64,000 bases of DNA from Enoplolaimus lenunculus (GCA_030248215.1 JASANG010002508.1:124001-188000), one strand, 5' to 3'; numbered from the stretch's first letter, positions 24,501-37,152 are shown. The notes: generated from the letters alone by a model not told the origin. A program made the numbers and translations.

Positions 24501-25700
24501 AGACAGGATAGCGAACCCATCGCACGCTTGGGGATAGGCAAAACAATTTTGAAAGGAGCGTTTAGAGGATTTCACAAGACTTACAACTAGAGCTGAGACT
24601 TTTCTGGAGGGTGGTGGGTGTAAACAGTTTCTAGAAGGCTCAAGCTTTAAGCCACACGTTTGCCACGGCCCCATAGGCGAGATATGATTTTATGAGCACT
24701 GAGAACAGTTAAAATTGACACTTGGCCGCGCGAAATAAGGTGATAAAATCAAGTAATTAAGTTGTGTGATTAATATCCGCAGGTCACGGGTTACATGCGA
24801 ACATAAATTGAGGTTCAATGATGAAAACCCGGCTCTAAAAGATAAAAATAACGACGGACCGTACGAGAAAGTGATTTGATTTTGTCTACTCCAACAGAAT
24901 CGATGTTTCAATGCGTCCGAAGGTTTTGGAACAGTCAGAGTTTTGACTAAATTTTTTACGACTGTGAACAATTCGTTTAACTACGTCGCTCACATCGAAG
25001 CCACCGTGAGGAGACGATGTCGCCGGTAGGGAACAGACGGCTGCTAGCACTTTCCACTGACAGTCCGCCACACATCGACAGATTTTTTAGAAAGAAATTG
25101 GCAAGATCGCTGCTACCTTACAATTTATTGATTTTGTGTCGCTTGTGCAAATTTACTTTTATCTGTAGCGTCCTACGTAAGTAAACATTACACAAAAACG
25201 AAAGCTGCCGAGTTGCAAATAGACTTTGCTTCTTGGCGGACGTCTTCGATTCCTAAATTAAGCTTATTCAAGAGAGGTTCTGAGCAGTTGTGTCAGGAGA
25301 ATAGCCAGGATTTCATTTCTGAAGGACATAATTTAGAACATTTTTGCAAGCGAATATGAAATTTAAGACTTTGTTTCATGAACGATTAACAAATATTTCT
25401 GAAATGTAAGACAACTTCTGGAAAAAGTTTGGTGCAAAATTGGTGAATTGTGTAGGCACAAAGTATACACTTTTCCTAATATATTACGTATGCGAAGTGA
25501 TATATTACACTGTGGGTATGCTTGCAGGTAGCATACGGTCAGCATATAGTCGGCGACAAAAGCAGATGAACATTGGACTGCGTCGGGCAGTGGTACAAAA
25601 TTTTCCTAAAGATCTGTAGCTCGCTAGTTCAAAGCCACTCGAAAGCCGCTTTTCCAACTACCAAAAGTTTTGAAGTCTCGATTCGTACCTATACTGACAA
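24501..25700. other. Gene-free stretch
   Basis: No recognisable gene. A 61-codon minus-strand frame at 24886-25071 lies in a locally less AT-rich segment but has no known domain and no convincing splice context. Confidence 0.4.
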
Positions 25701-26080
25701 CAGTGGCGGATCCAGGATCTCAAAATGGGGGGGGGCAAAATTTCACAGGTAATAAACTTATTTTTGACCCATACTGTAGTGACCCAAATAAGAGGGGGAA
25801 TCCCATTTTAAGTCCCAATTAATAGGAGTCCGTATCCCTAATAAGAATCCGTAAGCGGGTAGAGTCCTTAAACCCTTGTTTAGAGTCCATAAATGTCTAT
25901 TATCCCTAATTGTAGCGCATAAATGACTCCAGGGCCAAGAAACTTTAAAGCGTGCTTTATACTATTGTGTATAAAACAGAGAAATAAACAGCGTAGAACA
26001 GCAATTGACACTATATAATTTTTGTCGAGATGCCGGGGGGGGGGGGCACGGCCGGGTTGCCACCCGTGGATCCGCCATTG
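25701..26080. mobile_element. hAT-type MITE with 8-bp target duplication
   Basis: The terminal inverted repeats are CAGTGGCGGATCCA and TGGATCCGCCATTG. Identical 8-bp flanks ACTGACAA lie at 25693-25700 and 26081-26088, the hallmark of hAT insertion. No transposase. A truncated mariner-type MITE lies inside it, and G-runs sit just inside both ends. Confidence 0.9.
25774..25955. mobile_element. mariner-type MITE, copy 2, truncated and nested
   Basis: The left end CTGTAGTGACCCAAATAAG follows a TA. The interior matches 21959-22369 up to about 25955, where the right half is missing. It lies inside the hAT-type MITE. Confidence 0.75.
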
Positions 26081-26622
26081 ACTGACAAGCGCGCTGTTTC
26101 ATGTTTTGATGCTGTTTGTCGCGTTTCGGCGAAATTTTTCGCCTACAAAGAACGAGAAAGACAGCAACAAAACGAAAGAAAGAAAACGAGAGACCACAGA
26201 ACTTTACCAAATTAAACAGAGTTTTACGGCTTCATAAATTGTTAGTGAACGTGTCGAATCAATTGAATTGTTGTCGTGATCTTGTTTCAATTAATAAATC
26301 ACTTGTTTAACGACCAAGGTCGATCGAAAGAAAGCAACTACGGAGAGCGCTTTAAAGCTATAACCAGGAGGTGGGTCTGAAGGCGGGGGTTGACCTTTGA
26401 AATTTGGAACCACAGATTGTTGGCATTCGTGTCTAAGATGTTTTCAGTCTAGGCTAATAAGATTTATATGAAAAAGTGTATTAAGCTATTTACCTTAGAC
26501 CCTTACAAATTTGTAATCCTGGCTACGCCACCTTGACTTTAGCATTCGGCCCTGTTTCAGGTTTGACTGTAGCGATATGTGTTTCTTGTTGAGAGAGCTC
26601 TGTGTTAATGTTACAAGAAATT
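26081..26622. other. Gene-free stretch
   Basis: The short overlapping frames at 26030-26310 read through the end of the hAT-type MITE into an AAAGAAAG-rich segment. No domain or exon signal supports them. Confidence 0.4.
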
Positions 26623-26964
26623 GGCTGGGTTTCTGAAATCTTACTTTAGTATTTACTTAAGTTGTACTTAAACGTATGTAATTACTTAAGTCGCCAACTT
26701 AAAGTAAATACTTAACTTTTAAAATAAAAACAAAGATATAAAGCACAAATGTACGCCATTGCCATAACAAGAAAGTAATACTTTTGCTTCTTTATATTAT
26801 ATAAGGCACAATAAGTGTACATTTTCTATTGGACAAAGGTTAATATGCCTGTGCGGAAATTTGTGATATATCATCATAATTTGTTAGCGACTTAAGTATA
26901 AGTAATTACTTAGCACGTACTTAACTACTAAGTCGTACTTAAATAGGATTTCAGAAATCCAGCC
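26623..26964. mobile_element. Harbinger-like MITE, copy 1
   Basis: The ends are GGCTGGGTTTCTGAAATC and, inverted, GGATTTCAGAAATCCAGCC, flanked by ATT on both sides (26620-26622 and 26965-26967). A 3-bp duplication and GG-starting ends fit PIF/Harbinger. The core is rich in ACTTAAGT-type palindromes. Non-coding. Confidence 0.75.
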
Positions 26965-27454
26965 ATTAACACATGAATTGTTAATTTTCAACCTTTTTGT
27001 TAATTTGTTTAGCTCAAACTAACGTTTTATCGTATGTTTGAGCGAATATCAAGCATACTTGGAGTTTGTGATAAGCTTTCAAACAAACAAACCGCCATTG
27101 TTATATTTACATATATACTATTGAGCCAGACGAGCAAAAATTCAAACGCAAATATACATATTGACTCAAAATTATGGTTTTAATACCTGTAGAAAAAGGC
27201 ACATGCCGAGGGTAATCCTTCCTGAATTCACTAGTACTAACTGCACCGAACAGGCGAGAAAGGTCAAAAAACACTCACAGGTATTCGGAGGATTTTGCAT
27301 AACTTATAGACGACGCAAATCTTTATTAGCAAGGACAAAAATTATTGTACGGCGAGATCAGCTTTTCTGCCGTTCACGGTTGCTAGTAAATTTTGGCTGT
27401 TTAGAGCGCTAAGTTTACGTAAAGATTCGTTCACTTTTTTAAATGTTACAACGC

Positions 27455-27793
27455 AGTTACGGAATTTTCGAAATCTTACTTATATAAGTATTTAAGTTTC
27501 ACTCAAGTATTTACTTATCGACAAAGTAAATACTTCGCTTTTTGAACAAAAACGAAAAATACCAATCTTGAACCAATGTCATAACAAGTAGACATAGTTT
27601 TGCTTTATATTAAAAAGGCCGCATCAGCCTCCAATCTGCGTTAGATTAATTTTAATACAGAAGAACTGATACTCTGAGCACATACAAGTTGCTCAGTGAT
27701 TTAATTATTTGTTTAAGCTAAATTGGTTAAGTGAATGCATAGCACATACTTAAGTACGAAGTCGTACATAAGTAGGGTTTCAGAAACCCAGCC
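27455..27793. mobile_element. Harbinger-like MITE, copy 2, diverged
   Basis: The right end (GGGTTTCAGAAACCCAGCC) and the AAGTATTTACTTA-rich core match the copy at 26623. The left end is worn. The two copies lie about 500 bp apart in the same orientation. Confidence 0.65.
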
Positions 27794-28718
27794 ATTGTCA
27801 ATGCAGATATTTACCAGATACATTTGAGAATAAGGTTCAATCGTAATATTTGTTAAATACATTTGGAAAAACTAAGCAAACTGTTTGACACAAAAAGTGT
27901 CTTCTCCACTAGAAAAACTCGGTTCCACCACTATTGAGGCGAACACTATTTCACGTATCATCGCCTCTGGCGTATGCTGTTTGCGTATATACGAGTTCAT
28001 AAATTTCACCCTGAACGCAGGTCCAATTACCGCAAACCGCCGTAAAGGTATAATTTAGTTTTCACATATATTACACATATTTTTCAGTTCTCATTAATTC
28101 GATTGTACCTTAACACAAACGAAAGCAAATTTTTTTGCTCGATTTTCGACACGAAATGTTCGCACTAATTATTGAATATTTGAGAGGTCAACGGAAAATT
28201 ATTATATTTTCAGCGTCTAAAAAGATCAAATGTGAGCCAGGTTTGTTGTTCACCCGAATTATGGACGTAGCCAGTATTTGGTTTTGCGGAGGGATTATAT
28301 AAGTGTCATAAGGTTGTAGGTTTTCTTGGCTAAAGGCAATTTGTCTCGGCTCATATTTGTTTACTAAACAGAGATATTTTCAATGTCAGAACCATGGGCG
28401 CCCTGGACGCCATGGCTACATCTATGGGGCACAGTATGAATTTGGAATTATCAACGTTTGCGTTTCAATTATTCTTCAGTTCGCGGTATGGTTTCAAACA
28501 AGTGTGTACTTAGTGGCTGAAGATTTCAAGAATTCACTAAAATGAAAAATGTTGTTTTGATGTTTGTTCAGTGGGTCGCAGTGCAGTTGCAAATATCGTT
28601 TGCACGCGCGTTGAACGCATATTGGGTTGAGTGTGAGAGTGGATTCAAGTTAAGGTAGTTTTAACTTACCTGCTTCAGTGGCAAAATTGCCTTTTGTAAT
28701 AACATTTTTTGCTCTATA
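27794..28718. other. Gene-free stretch
   Basis: Nothing recognisable. AT-rich with scattered short open frames and no splice-bounded coding segment that I can support. Confidence 0.4.
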
Positions 28719-29072
28719 CTGTAGTGATCCGAATATAAGAGAAGGGTGCTAAAAGGAATCCCCATTTTCAGTCCCAATCAATAGGAGTCCGAGTCCCTAG
28801 TAAGGGTTCGTAAGCGGACAGAGTCCCTGAACCCTAATTAGAGTCCATAAAGTCAATTGTCCCTAATTACAGTGTTTAAATAACACTAGGCCCAAATATA
28901 GTTGAGTTCGAAACTTTAAAGCAAACTTAAGTTTTGAAAGTACATTCCTTGGTATAACCTGGCATTATAGCTGAAGCTTTTGATACAGATAAATAAACGT
29001 TTAATTCAACGGTTAATTGCAGTATCGGTCATTGGCGGAGCGTGCTATAAATTCCGTAACCGAATAACGGGC
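28719..29072. mobile_element. mariner-type MITE, copy 3, right end missing
   Basis: Starts CTGTAGTGATCCGAATA after TA and follows the family interior (AGTCCCAATCAATAGGAGTC, TTTAATTCAACGG). It breaks off at about 29072 against another repeat. Confidence 0.7.
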
Positions 29073-29075
29073 AGG

Positions 29076-29240
29076 GTCGGAGCATCCATCTCCATTTCCC
29101 CATTTAGGGAGGCACACCTATAAAGAGGCTCCCACCCTAACCGGTTGAAATAAAAACCGCCGAAGTTTTAAAATGCGTCTGCCTTCGCGCTCGCTTCGCT
29201 CGAGAGTATGAGGGCCCCCACCCTGAGGTTTGGGGGACCA
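29076..29240. repeat. GC-richer dispersed repeat, copy 3 (reverse)
   Basis: Starts GGCAGGGTCGGAGCA, the reverse of the end at 2731 and close to that at 5800, and ends near CCTGAGGTTTGGGGGACC. It abuts the truncated mariner-type MITE. Confidence 0.5.
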
Positions 29241-29249
29241 AACCACAAT

Positions 29250-30120
29250 AGCTATAAAAACGCAAAAAAACTACGAAATAACGCTAGAAATAGTTGATTT
29301 TGAAAACTTTCATTTTTTCGGTGATAACCAAAAATTGACCGACACCAAGAGTTTTCTTGGCCGGTCTCGGTTGTCAGGGTCTCTGTCTCGGCAAGTTTCG
29401 GTATTTGGCAGGTTGCGGTATCGGTCTTGGTCTCGTTTTTTAGTCTCGGTGGTTTGAAACCAAGACCAGAAGTCGAAGATTCAACAAATGCATTTTATTG
29501 CATTGTTGAAGTAAGTGATGGTTGATGATTCAAATTTTTCTGTGAAATATGACATTTCACAGTTACGCAATAATTACGAGCAGATGTTTTAAAAACACAA
29601 AATAAGCTATGAAAACCGCAATAACTATAAAAACTACAAACAAATACGAAGAAAGATTTAGAAATAATTTATTTTGAAACTTTGATTATTTTTCATAACC
29701 AAAAATTGACCAAGACCGAGTCTTTTCTCAGCCGATCTCGGTAGTAAGGTCTCTGTCTCGGAAAGTCTCGGTAGTTGGAAGGTCTCGGTCTCGTTTTTTG
29801 AGTCTTCGTGGTTTGAAACCAAGACCAGAAGTCTAGGATTCAACGAATGCATTACTGCATTGTTGAAGTAAGTGATGGCTGTTGATTAAAATATTTCTTA
29901 GAAATTATGAAATTTGATAGTTACGCAATAATACGAGCAGATATTCTAAAAAACACAAAAAAGCTATGAAAACCACAATAACTATAAAAACAAAAAACAG
30001 CAAAAAAACATTTCACTATTTTTTCGGTGATAACAAAAAATTGACCGAGACTTTTCTTGGTCAGTCTCGGTTGTCAGGTCTCTGTCTCGGTCCCGGTTTT
30101 TAACCGAGACCGCCAATCCC
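29250..30120. repeat. ~350-bp tandem repeat, about 2.4 copies
   Basis: The segments 'CCAAAAATTGACC', 'GGTCTCGGTTGTCAGG' with 'TCTCTGTCTCGG', 'GGTTTGAAACCAAGACCAGA' and 'ATTGTTGAAGTAAGTGATGG' recur in order from about 29327 and 29698. A shorter third copy lies from about 30034. Spacing is about 371 and 333 bp. Non-coding. Confidence 0.75.
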
Positions 30121-30379
30121 TGCTTTGCACGATTGTGCCGGCGCTCGCGATCGTGTGCCATATGTTACTTATTTACGGTTTTTAATCTTGCATACGTTGA
30201 AACTGTGTGAATATGAAATTTTCGCCAAATAATCACGTTTTGAATTGTTTTTATTGAACGTTTGGATTGGTTGTTAGACTTTTGGATACATTTTATTGGT
30301 TTCACATTTTATTTGCAAGCACAGGTTTTGATATTTCAATGTTTCCCTGTTGGCATTAATGCTGTTATTAATAATGTAA

Positions 30380-32480
30380 ATAATACACAACACAAACTGC
30401 ACATTACACGCATGGGTATTGCAAAACCGTACATTACATGTATGCATGAAAAGCGTCCAAAGAAATAAAAATGGTGCGTTTTGCCAAACGGGTTCTCGTC
30501 TGGCGGATTTGGCCACCAAATACAGGACAAAAACAACTGGTAAAATTCGCTGGGTTTTGAAATTTTTATGTCGCGTATAAAGAGGGTATGTTTTGCGATA
30601 GATTGAGTATTAAAAAGGTTTTATCATTCATACAAGTCTTTTGGTCCCACGTTTTCAGATGCAGTTACAAACTGTACTGAAACTACTGAATAAGTAAAAG
30701 TCGCCAAAAAACAGGAAATCATAAATATAGATCAACCGGCGTTATGAATAGTACAAAAATTGCACGCTGCGCACACAGTTGTCCGATATTAGGAATGCAT
30801 ATTGCGATATGTACTTAAACTGCACATGAGATGCAGATTTGAACGGTAAACGTATTGTAATACAGTCAGTACACAAGCTGCACATCATAGGCATATTTGA
30901 CCAGCATGTGTATTCATAAACAATACTCAAACTGCTCTTAACGCCACAGTTGAATTGTACGTTTGTAATGCAGTATACAATTGTATATAACGAGCACAGT
31001 TGAACTGTATGCGTTTTGTAATAATTGTAATATCGTATACCAATTAACATTACATGCACAGCTGACACGATGTATATTGTAATACAGTGCACAGACCATG
31101 CATTACGCGCACAGTTAAACTGTGTTCGTACTGTAATAGACTACAATAACTGTACATTACACGCACAGATAAACAATACAGTAAACAAACCATACATTAC
31201 ACGCACAGATAGACCTTACAGTAAACAAACTGTACATTACACGCACAGATAAACCATACAGTAAACATACTGTACATGACACGCACATATAAACCATGCA
31301 GTAAACAAACTGTACTACATCATATGATATTCGCAGACAAGACCTCGAATATCATATGATATTGAAGGACAAAAGGTGACCTACACATGATATTAGCAGA
31401 CAAATACGAATTTTTGAATACGATATGGGGTCTACAAGCAGACAAAATCTGACCCAATAGTCTAATAGGGACAAAACATGCCCAAGCTGCCCCGGTTATA
31501 ACGTGAACCCCGCATAAACAAATTGTACATTACACGCACAGATAAACCATACAGTAAACAAACTGTACATGACACGCACATATAAACCATACAGTGAACA
31601 AACTGTACATTACACGCACATATAAACCATACAGTAAACAAACTGTACATTACACACACAGACAAACCATACAGTAAACAAACTGTACATTACACGCACA
31701 TATAAACCATACAGTAAACAAACTGTACATTACACACACAGACAAACCATACAGTAAACAAACTGTACATTACACGCTCAGATAAACCATACAGTAAACA
31801 AAGTGTACATTACACGCTCAGATAAACCATACAGTAAACAAACTGTACATTACACGCACATATAAACCATACAGTAAACAAACTGTACATTACACGCACA
31901 GATAAACGATACAGTAAACAAACTGTACATTACACGCACAGATAAACCATACAGTAAACAAACTGTACATTACACGCTCAGATAAACCATACAGTAAACA
32001 AACTGTACATTACACGCACATATAAGCCATACAGTAAACAAACTGTGCATTACACACACAGATAAACCATACAGTAAACAAACTGTACATTACACGCTCA
32101 GATAAACCATACAGTAAACAAACTGTACATTACACGCTCAGATAAACCATACAGTAAACAAACTGTACATTACACGCACATATAAGCCATACAGTAAACA
32201 AACTGTGCATTACACACACATAAACCATACAGTAAACAAACTGTACATTACACGCACAGACAAACCATACAGTAAACAAACTGTACATTACACGCACAGA
32301 TAAACCATGCAGTAAACAAACTGTACATTACACGCAGAGATAAACCATACAGTAAACAAACTGTACATTACACGAAGATTCAAACTGCATGCGTATTTAT
32401 AATACTGTACTCCAGCTGTATATTACGACAAAGTTGAACAACATGCATATTGTAATGCAGTACACAGCAGTTTGTGTATT
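30380..32480. repeat. 40-bp minisatellite with worn edges
   Basis: The core is about 22 units at 31510-32375 and about four at 31140-31315, each 40 bp and built around 'AAACTGTACATTACACGCAC' and 'ATAAACCATACAGTAAAC'. Outside the core, from about 30380 to 31140 and from 32375 to 32480, the same words recur at irregular spacing with many changes. Variant units (ACACGCACATAT, ACACGCTCAGAT, ACACACACAGAC) are interspersed. No coding meaning. Confidence 0.9.
31316..31509. other. Unrelated insert inside the 40-bp minisatellite
   Basis: About 190 bp without the 40-bp motif. It contains 'AATATCATATGATATT' and related palindromic words plus repeated 'GCAGACAA'. It splits the array in two. Confidence 0.6.
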
Positions 32481-33289
32481 AAGCGCACAATGAACAGTAA
32501 TTTGTATTGTAAAACACACCTTCACCATCGGTATGTTGCTCGCAGAACTGATCCATTGGTGCATAATAACGCAATGCGCAACCTGCGCTGTTTGCACACA
32601 ATTGAATTTTCTGCTCATTGCGAAAACAAGCTTCAAAGGACCATTCTGCGCCGAAGAATGCTCAAGTAATGTGGCGTCGTGTAGAAATAAACCGTACCAT
32701 AAACGGAGATTAGTCGTATAAAATAGTGTATTAGACGCATTTAACAGACTAAAAAACCAAATATTTTAATTCCGTGTATAGATTCTCTTGCCAGATTGTG
32801 TTTCATAGTATTTACCAGCTGATGGAAAAATATAAATAGCAATAATTTAAAAACCTCGGCAGTATAAACCAAATTTACAAAAGCATATAAAATGTGTTGC
32901 TTTCTGTTTAATCAGCAAACAATGAGACTGGTTTTATTTAATATTTTATGTGGAATTTACGTTTTTATACACATTTGTTGGTTATAAATGTTTTGTTACA
33001 TCTTTAAATTTTTTGTAAAACAGCATTTCGATTTTTACGATTTTGTAATTTCCTGAAAATGTGCAACATTTTTAACTAAACCCCAGAAGAGTGCTACTCA
33101 TACTGGCAGAAAGGTTTGATAAAAATTTGGTCAGTTCAGTATATTTTCAGTTACGAAGTATTATACACAATGAGTAGCGTATTAGATGCTTAAATAACAA
33201 ACCCCTAAAATACACTAACACAAGTCTATTATAACAATTAGTAAACACTCATCGACTAAAATTGCACTATCAGAATCCTTTGAAAAGCG
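32481..33289. other. 5' flank of the Kv2 gene
   Basis: AT-rich, with no exon seen. It should contain the 5' UTR and perhaps promoter elements or an upstream intron of the channel gene. I see no clear TATA box or initiator that I would call. Confidence 0.4.
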
Positions 33290-36200
33290 ATGACTTCTAG
33301 AACGCAACGTAATTGGCTAGAAATCAGCGACAACGACTGTCAAAGCTGCAATCTGGTTGGCTGTGAGAAAAGCCTCGAAACAGCATCAACAAGTCGAACA
33401 AAACTTCTCGATTCAGCTCAGCCAATATTAAGAAAAAAGCGTTCAAAATTTAGCAAATTTCCACAGACATCACTACCAGTCGGGGTGCCGAAAAGCATCG
33501 AACTAAGTACAAAAGTGCACGGGTCAAATAGTTGGTGGTTTTCAAATAGAAATACGGGTGTCGGACCGCCTGACAAAATCTGCCACACTCAAAAAAGACG
33601 AATTCTAACTCAGGCAGCGTCTCAGCCATGTTTTTGGCCGCAACGCCAGCCAAATGTGGATCCAGCCGACAGGTATCAAAAATCACCACACCACCGGCCG
33701 CAGTATGAAATTTTGTCAAAAAATGCGTCAAACTTGTCAATTTATCAACAAAATTTTGACAATTTTGACGATGAAATTAGTATAAAATGTTACGAAACTG
33801 ACTGTGACAATACAGAAACTCAACGGCTGCTCAAACGGAATAGATCTGCAAAAACACTATATTCATTTGATTCTAGTGTGACAGCCGCGAAAAAATTAGT
33901 ACATAACGGAAATTGTGGCAGATCTCATGCAAGCGGACTGCAAAGCGTGGTGTTGCATAACTCGAACGCTGAAAGCTACTTTGACCACCACGCCAATAAT
34001 GCCACTAGCAGATATGAGCAGCCCCTAAATTTTGCAATGACTAATCCGCTAAAATTAGCCAATCTAAAAGGTGGCGTCAAAAACAGTTCCAGACCGTCGA
34101 CCAATTATAATAGAGAATTCAAAAGTTTCAGTGTAGACAGCGCATGGGAAAACAACGTTAGTAGCCAAAAGCCGAAAAGCCACGCTAAACAAACGTTGTC
34201 GTATGATCCGTCTTTCTGTCTTCATAGCAACAAAATCGTCAAAACCGGTATCGATGGAAACCAAGACGACCGATTTGATAATTCTGGTCAACTCCATAAC
34301 GATGGAAACAGAACGTCAAACATTGATCATGCAAGCGATCCTTTCATGAAAATAGCAAGCGTTGATTGCCGGGACAACAAAAAAACGAGCAATTTTGGTA
34401 TCAGCGATGACCCAGATTTCAATAATCGGAATAATATACTAGAAGCACCTAGTGATCTAACCGATGTAACAAAGCTTGGCGACATTAGAAACAATGATTC
34501 CAATCCGAAAACGGGTGTATCCGATTTCCTATCTGAAGTCGACCAAGAAGTAGTACCTTACCTGGGTAGCAACGTCAACTGGTTTAGCAACACCGACAGG
34601 AATAACAACAACGATGTTGATTGCGATAACAGTCATCGAGAAAGACCAACTGCCGAGCAACACGCAGGAAGTAATGATAACAGCAACAGCAACAGTGGTA
34701 AAAACGACAACAGTAACAATAACAACATCAGTGACGACAACAACAACAGCAACACGAACAGCAACAACAGCAACAACAATAGCAACACCGAGAATAACAA
34801 CAATAACTGCAGTAAAACCTGGCGACCATCAAGCAATGTCCACAGATGCAATATTGCCACCACAACCAAAGCATCATCACGCCTGCTCAATAACTGGTTG
34901 CCATGGCGACGACGACAACACAGTCGACTATCGTCACGGGTCGCAACACAAAGCAGCGCTGCCGCTACCGATACCAGAGAGGTCAAAGCGTTGCACAGCG
35001 GTGATGATAAATCATCGTCGTTCGACGTCTTAGATGTCGCCGATAGCTACGACTACGACGGTGGCGCCGACGGTGGATCAAAGACCACGCCGCCTGGTGT
35101 ATCGATTAAACGACACAGTCACCGCAATCGTCGTCGCAACGACCGACATCGATCGCGACGTCGGCGCATTGCGACGTTAAGTCGAATGATCGCCGAGTCT
35201 CGATTGTCACCAAAGTGTCGCGCACGAGCAGTGAGCAACATTTGTTTGGCGACAACTAACCAACAACACAGCACATGCGATCGAGAAGATATTGCAGAGA
35301 CGCAGATGATTGCAGAAATGGGACGAAATCAACAAGAGCAACGTGGAAGATCGGACGACAATGAACAGGAATGTAACGATCCGCGGTGCTATTCTTCGTG
35401 TGAGCAACAACAACAGCAGCAGCAGCGGCAACGACAACAGCCACTCGATGACGAAATGAGTAGCGCCGGCGACGGACAACACCAACCAGCATCAACTCAA
35501 TCATCGACAGCAAAATCTCGCTACGATTTATTTAGAATTCGACTTCCAAGCATTTCTAAAACATCGCCTCAAAAATCGCATCGCAACTTCTCATCAGTGC
35601 AAACTCAACCAAGTCAAGATTCGTCCGTCGTTATCACCAGTGGTGGCATTGCCACCCAGCAACAATTTCTCCGGCCTAGCAGCAACTATTTAGGTCAATC
35701 ATCAACTCCCAAAATTGGACTAAATGTGCTCTCAACGTCTCTGGGGGGCCCAAATAGTGGAAACTTGGGCGGCGATTTCGCATCGCGCCTATCTGACGAC
35801 CCTCAATTCAACTATTACGAGCCATACTATACGAGCTATGATGAAACTGAAGAATATCTCGTCGATCAGCAACAGCAGCAACAGCAATCGCAACAACAAT
35901 ATCATCATCAACAACAACAACGAAACTGTCGATATCCAACGTCCGAACAAATCATCGCCGCGAAATGCCGCTCGCGACGTGTTCGGCTCAATGTTGGCGG
36001 AGAAATACACGATGTTCTATGGACAACACTTGCGCGTCTACCAAGTACTCGACTCGGAAGACTACGACAAGCCTCGTCGTACGAAGAAATTCTGGAGTTG
36101 TGCGACGACTACGACCCGGAGACAACGACTTATTATTTCGACCGATTGCCAAGAGGATTTGCGTCGATATTGAACTTTTACCGTAGCGGAAAGCTGCATC

Positions 36201-36460
36201 TAATTGATGAAGTTTGTGTTTTAGCGTTCTACGACGATTTGAACTATTGGGGCATCGACGAGTTGTACCTTGAACCATGCTGTCAACATCGATATCATCA
36301 ACGAAAAGAAGCACTACAAGAAGAAATGCGAAAAGAGGTGGAAATGCTGAAAAATCGGGGAGCAGACGAAGATTTAAAGTTTGGCGATAGTCGGTGGGCT
36401 CAGTTGCGGATGAAAGCGTGGGATTTGTGGGAACGACCTCAGTCGTCGACAGCTGCTCGG
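33290..36460 (+). CDS. Shab: Shab/Kv2 voltage-gated K+ channel, exon 1 (N-terminus and T1 domain)
   Basis: The first coding exon of a Kv2 delayed-rectifier potassium channel. The start ATG at 33290 is the first Met after an in-frame TGA six codons or fewer upstream. Residues 1-895 are a very long, disordered, Asn/Ser/Gln-rich extension, with an Asn/Ser run at about 34674-34806 and Gln runs at about 35398-35440 and 35862-35925. The T1 tetramerisation domain occupies about residues 898-1005 (VRLNVGG...[13 protein letters not shown]...[11 protein letters not shown]...[13 protein letters not shown]). It carries the H-x5-C-x20-CC zinc site of non-Shaker Kv families. The exon ends '[12 protein letters not shown]' at a CGG|GTAAGA donor, phase 0, where Shab proteins continue into S1. 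Vertebrate Kv2 N-termini are far shorter. The family call is firm; the symbol follows the invertebrate name. Confidence 0.93.
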
Positions 36461-37152
36461 GTAAGAACAGTTCACTCCCGTAGCCACCTCAACATCCTAA
36501 GAAATTATGTTAAAATGAAGCACTATTTTAAATATTTTTCGCGTTACAAACATCATCTTTGAAAACGCTTTTTGTAAGTGGAAAAGTTCTTAGGATGGCG
36601 CTGTACTTGGTATAGGCGACATACGGGGACGGCGCCGTACGTTTACACAAGTATAGCGCAACGCTTAATTGAATCTTTTTGCGTCTTTAATGCATGTAAA
36701 ACGAGTTGCTCCATACATAGATATTTAAAGCATATATAAGTAATCAAATTTTGGCGATATTTCGGATTGAGCTGACAGGCCAACATATGCTTACATCTTA
36801 AACGTATCTTAGGTAGTAAAAATAATTAATTTGCTTAAGCCTAGCGCCAATTTTGAAGTCGACTTGCCAGCAAAACTATATTTCTAACCCTGCACCCTGT
36901 CACCAGCTGGTGATATTTATTGTAACTTTCGAACCAGTGAATGCTGCGGCTCAAAATTCAGCTCTTTTTTCGCATATGAGTGGCTCTACTCCTGTACCAA
37001 TTTCGAGTTCAACAACTGCAACAGTTAGTGAGTTTGAAAATTTATTACTAATTGATGATAGATGCTATACACAATTGAGAATGGGATCTACAATGCGAGG
37101 GCAATGTACAAGAGCCTAAATATTTATTAATATATTGATGAATGGTTTCCAG
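36461..37152 (+). other. Kv2 intron 1
   Basis: Donor GTAAGA at 36461, acceptor TTTCCAG ending at 37152, phase 0. The open frame at 36853-37119 inside it carries in-frame continuity with neither exon and resembles MITE sequence, so it is not called. Confidence 0.85.

Noticed and set aside
24264-24674. Long minus-strand open frames over 24264-24674
   Set aside because: They come from a stop-free 22-bp tandem repeat that is open in all three frames; there is no domain or start context.
24886-25071. A 61-codon minus-strand frame in a less AT-rich patch
   Set aside because: No recognised domain, no clear splice signals and no repeat support; kept only as a weak possibility.
34614-36314. Additional frames on both strands within Kv2 exon 1
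   Set aside because: Shadows of the Asn/Gln-rich coding repeats; the plus-strand Kv2 frame is the only one with a recognised domain.
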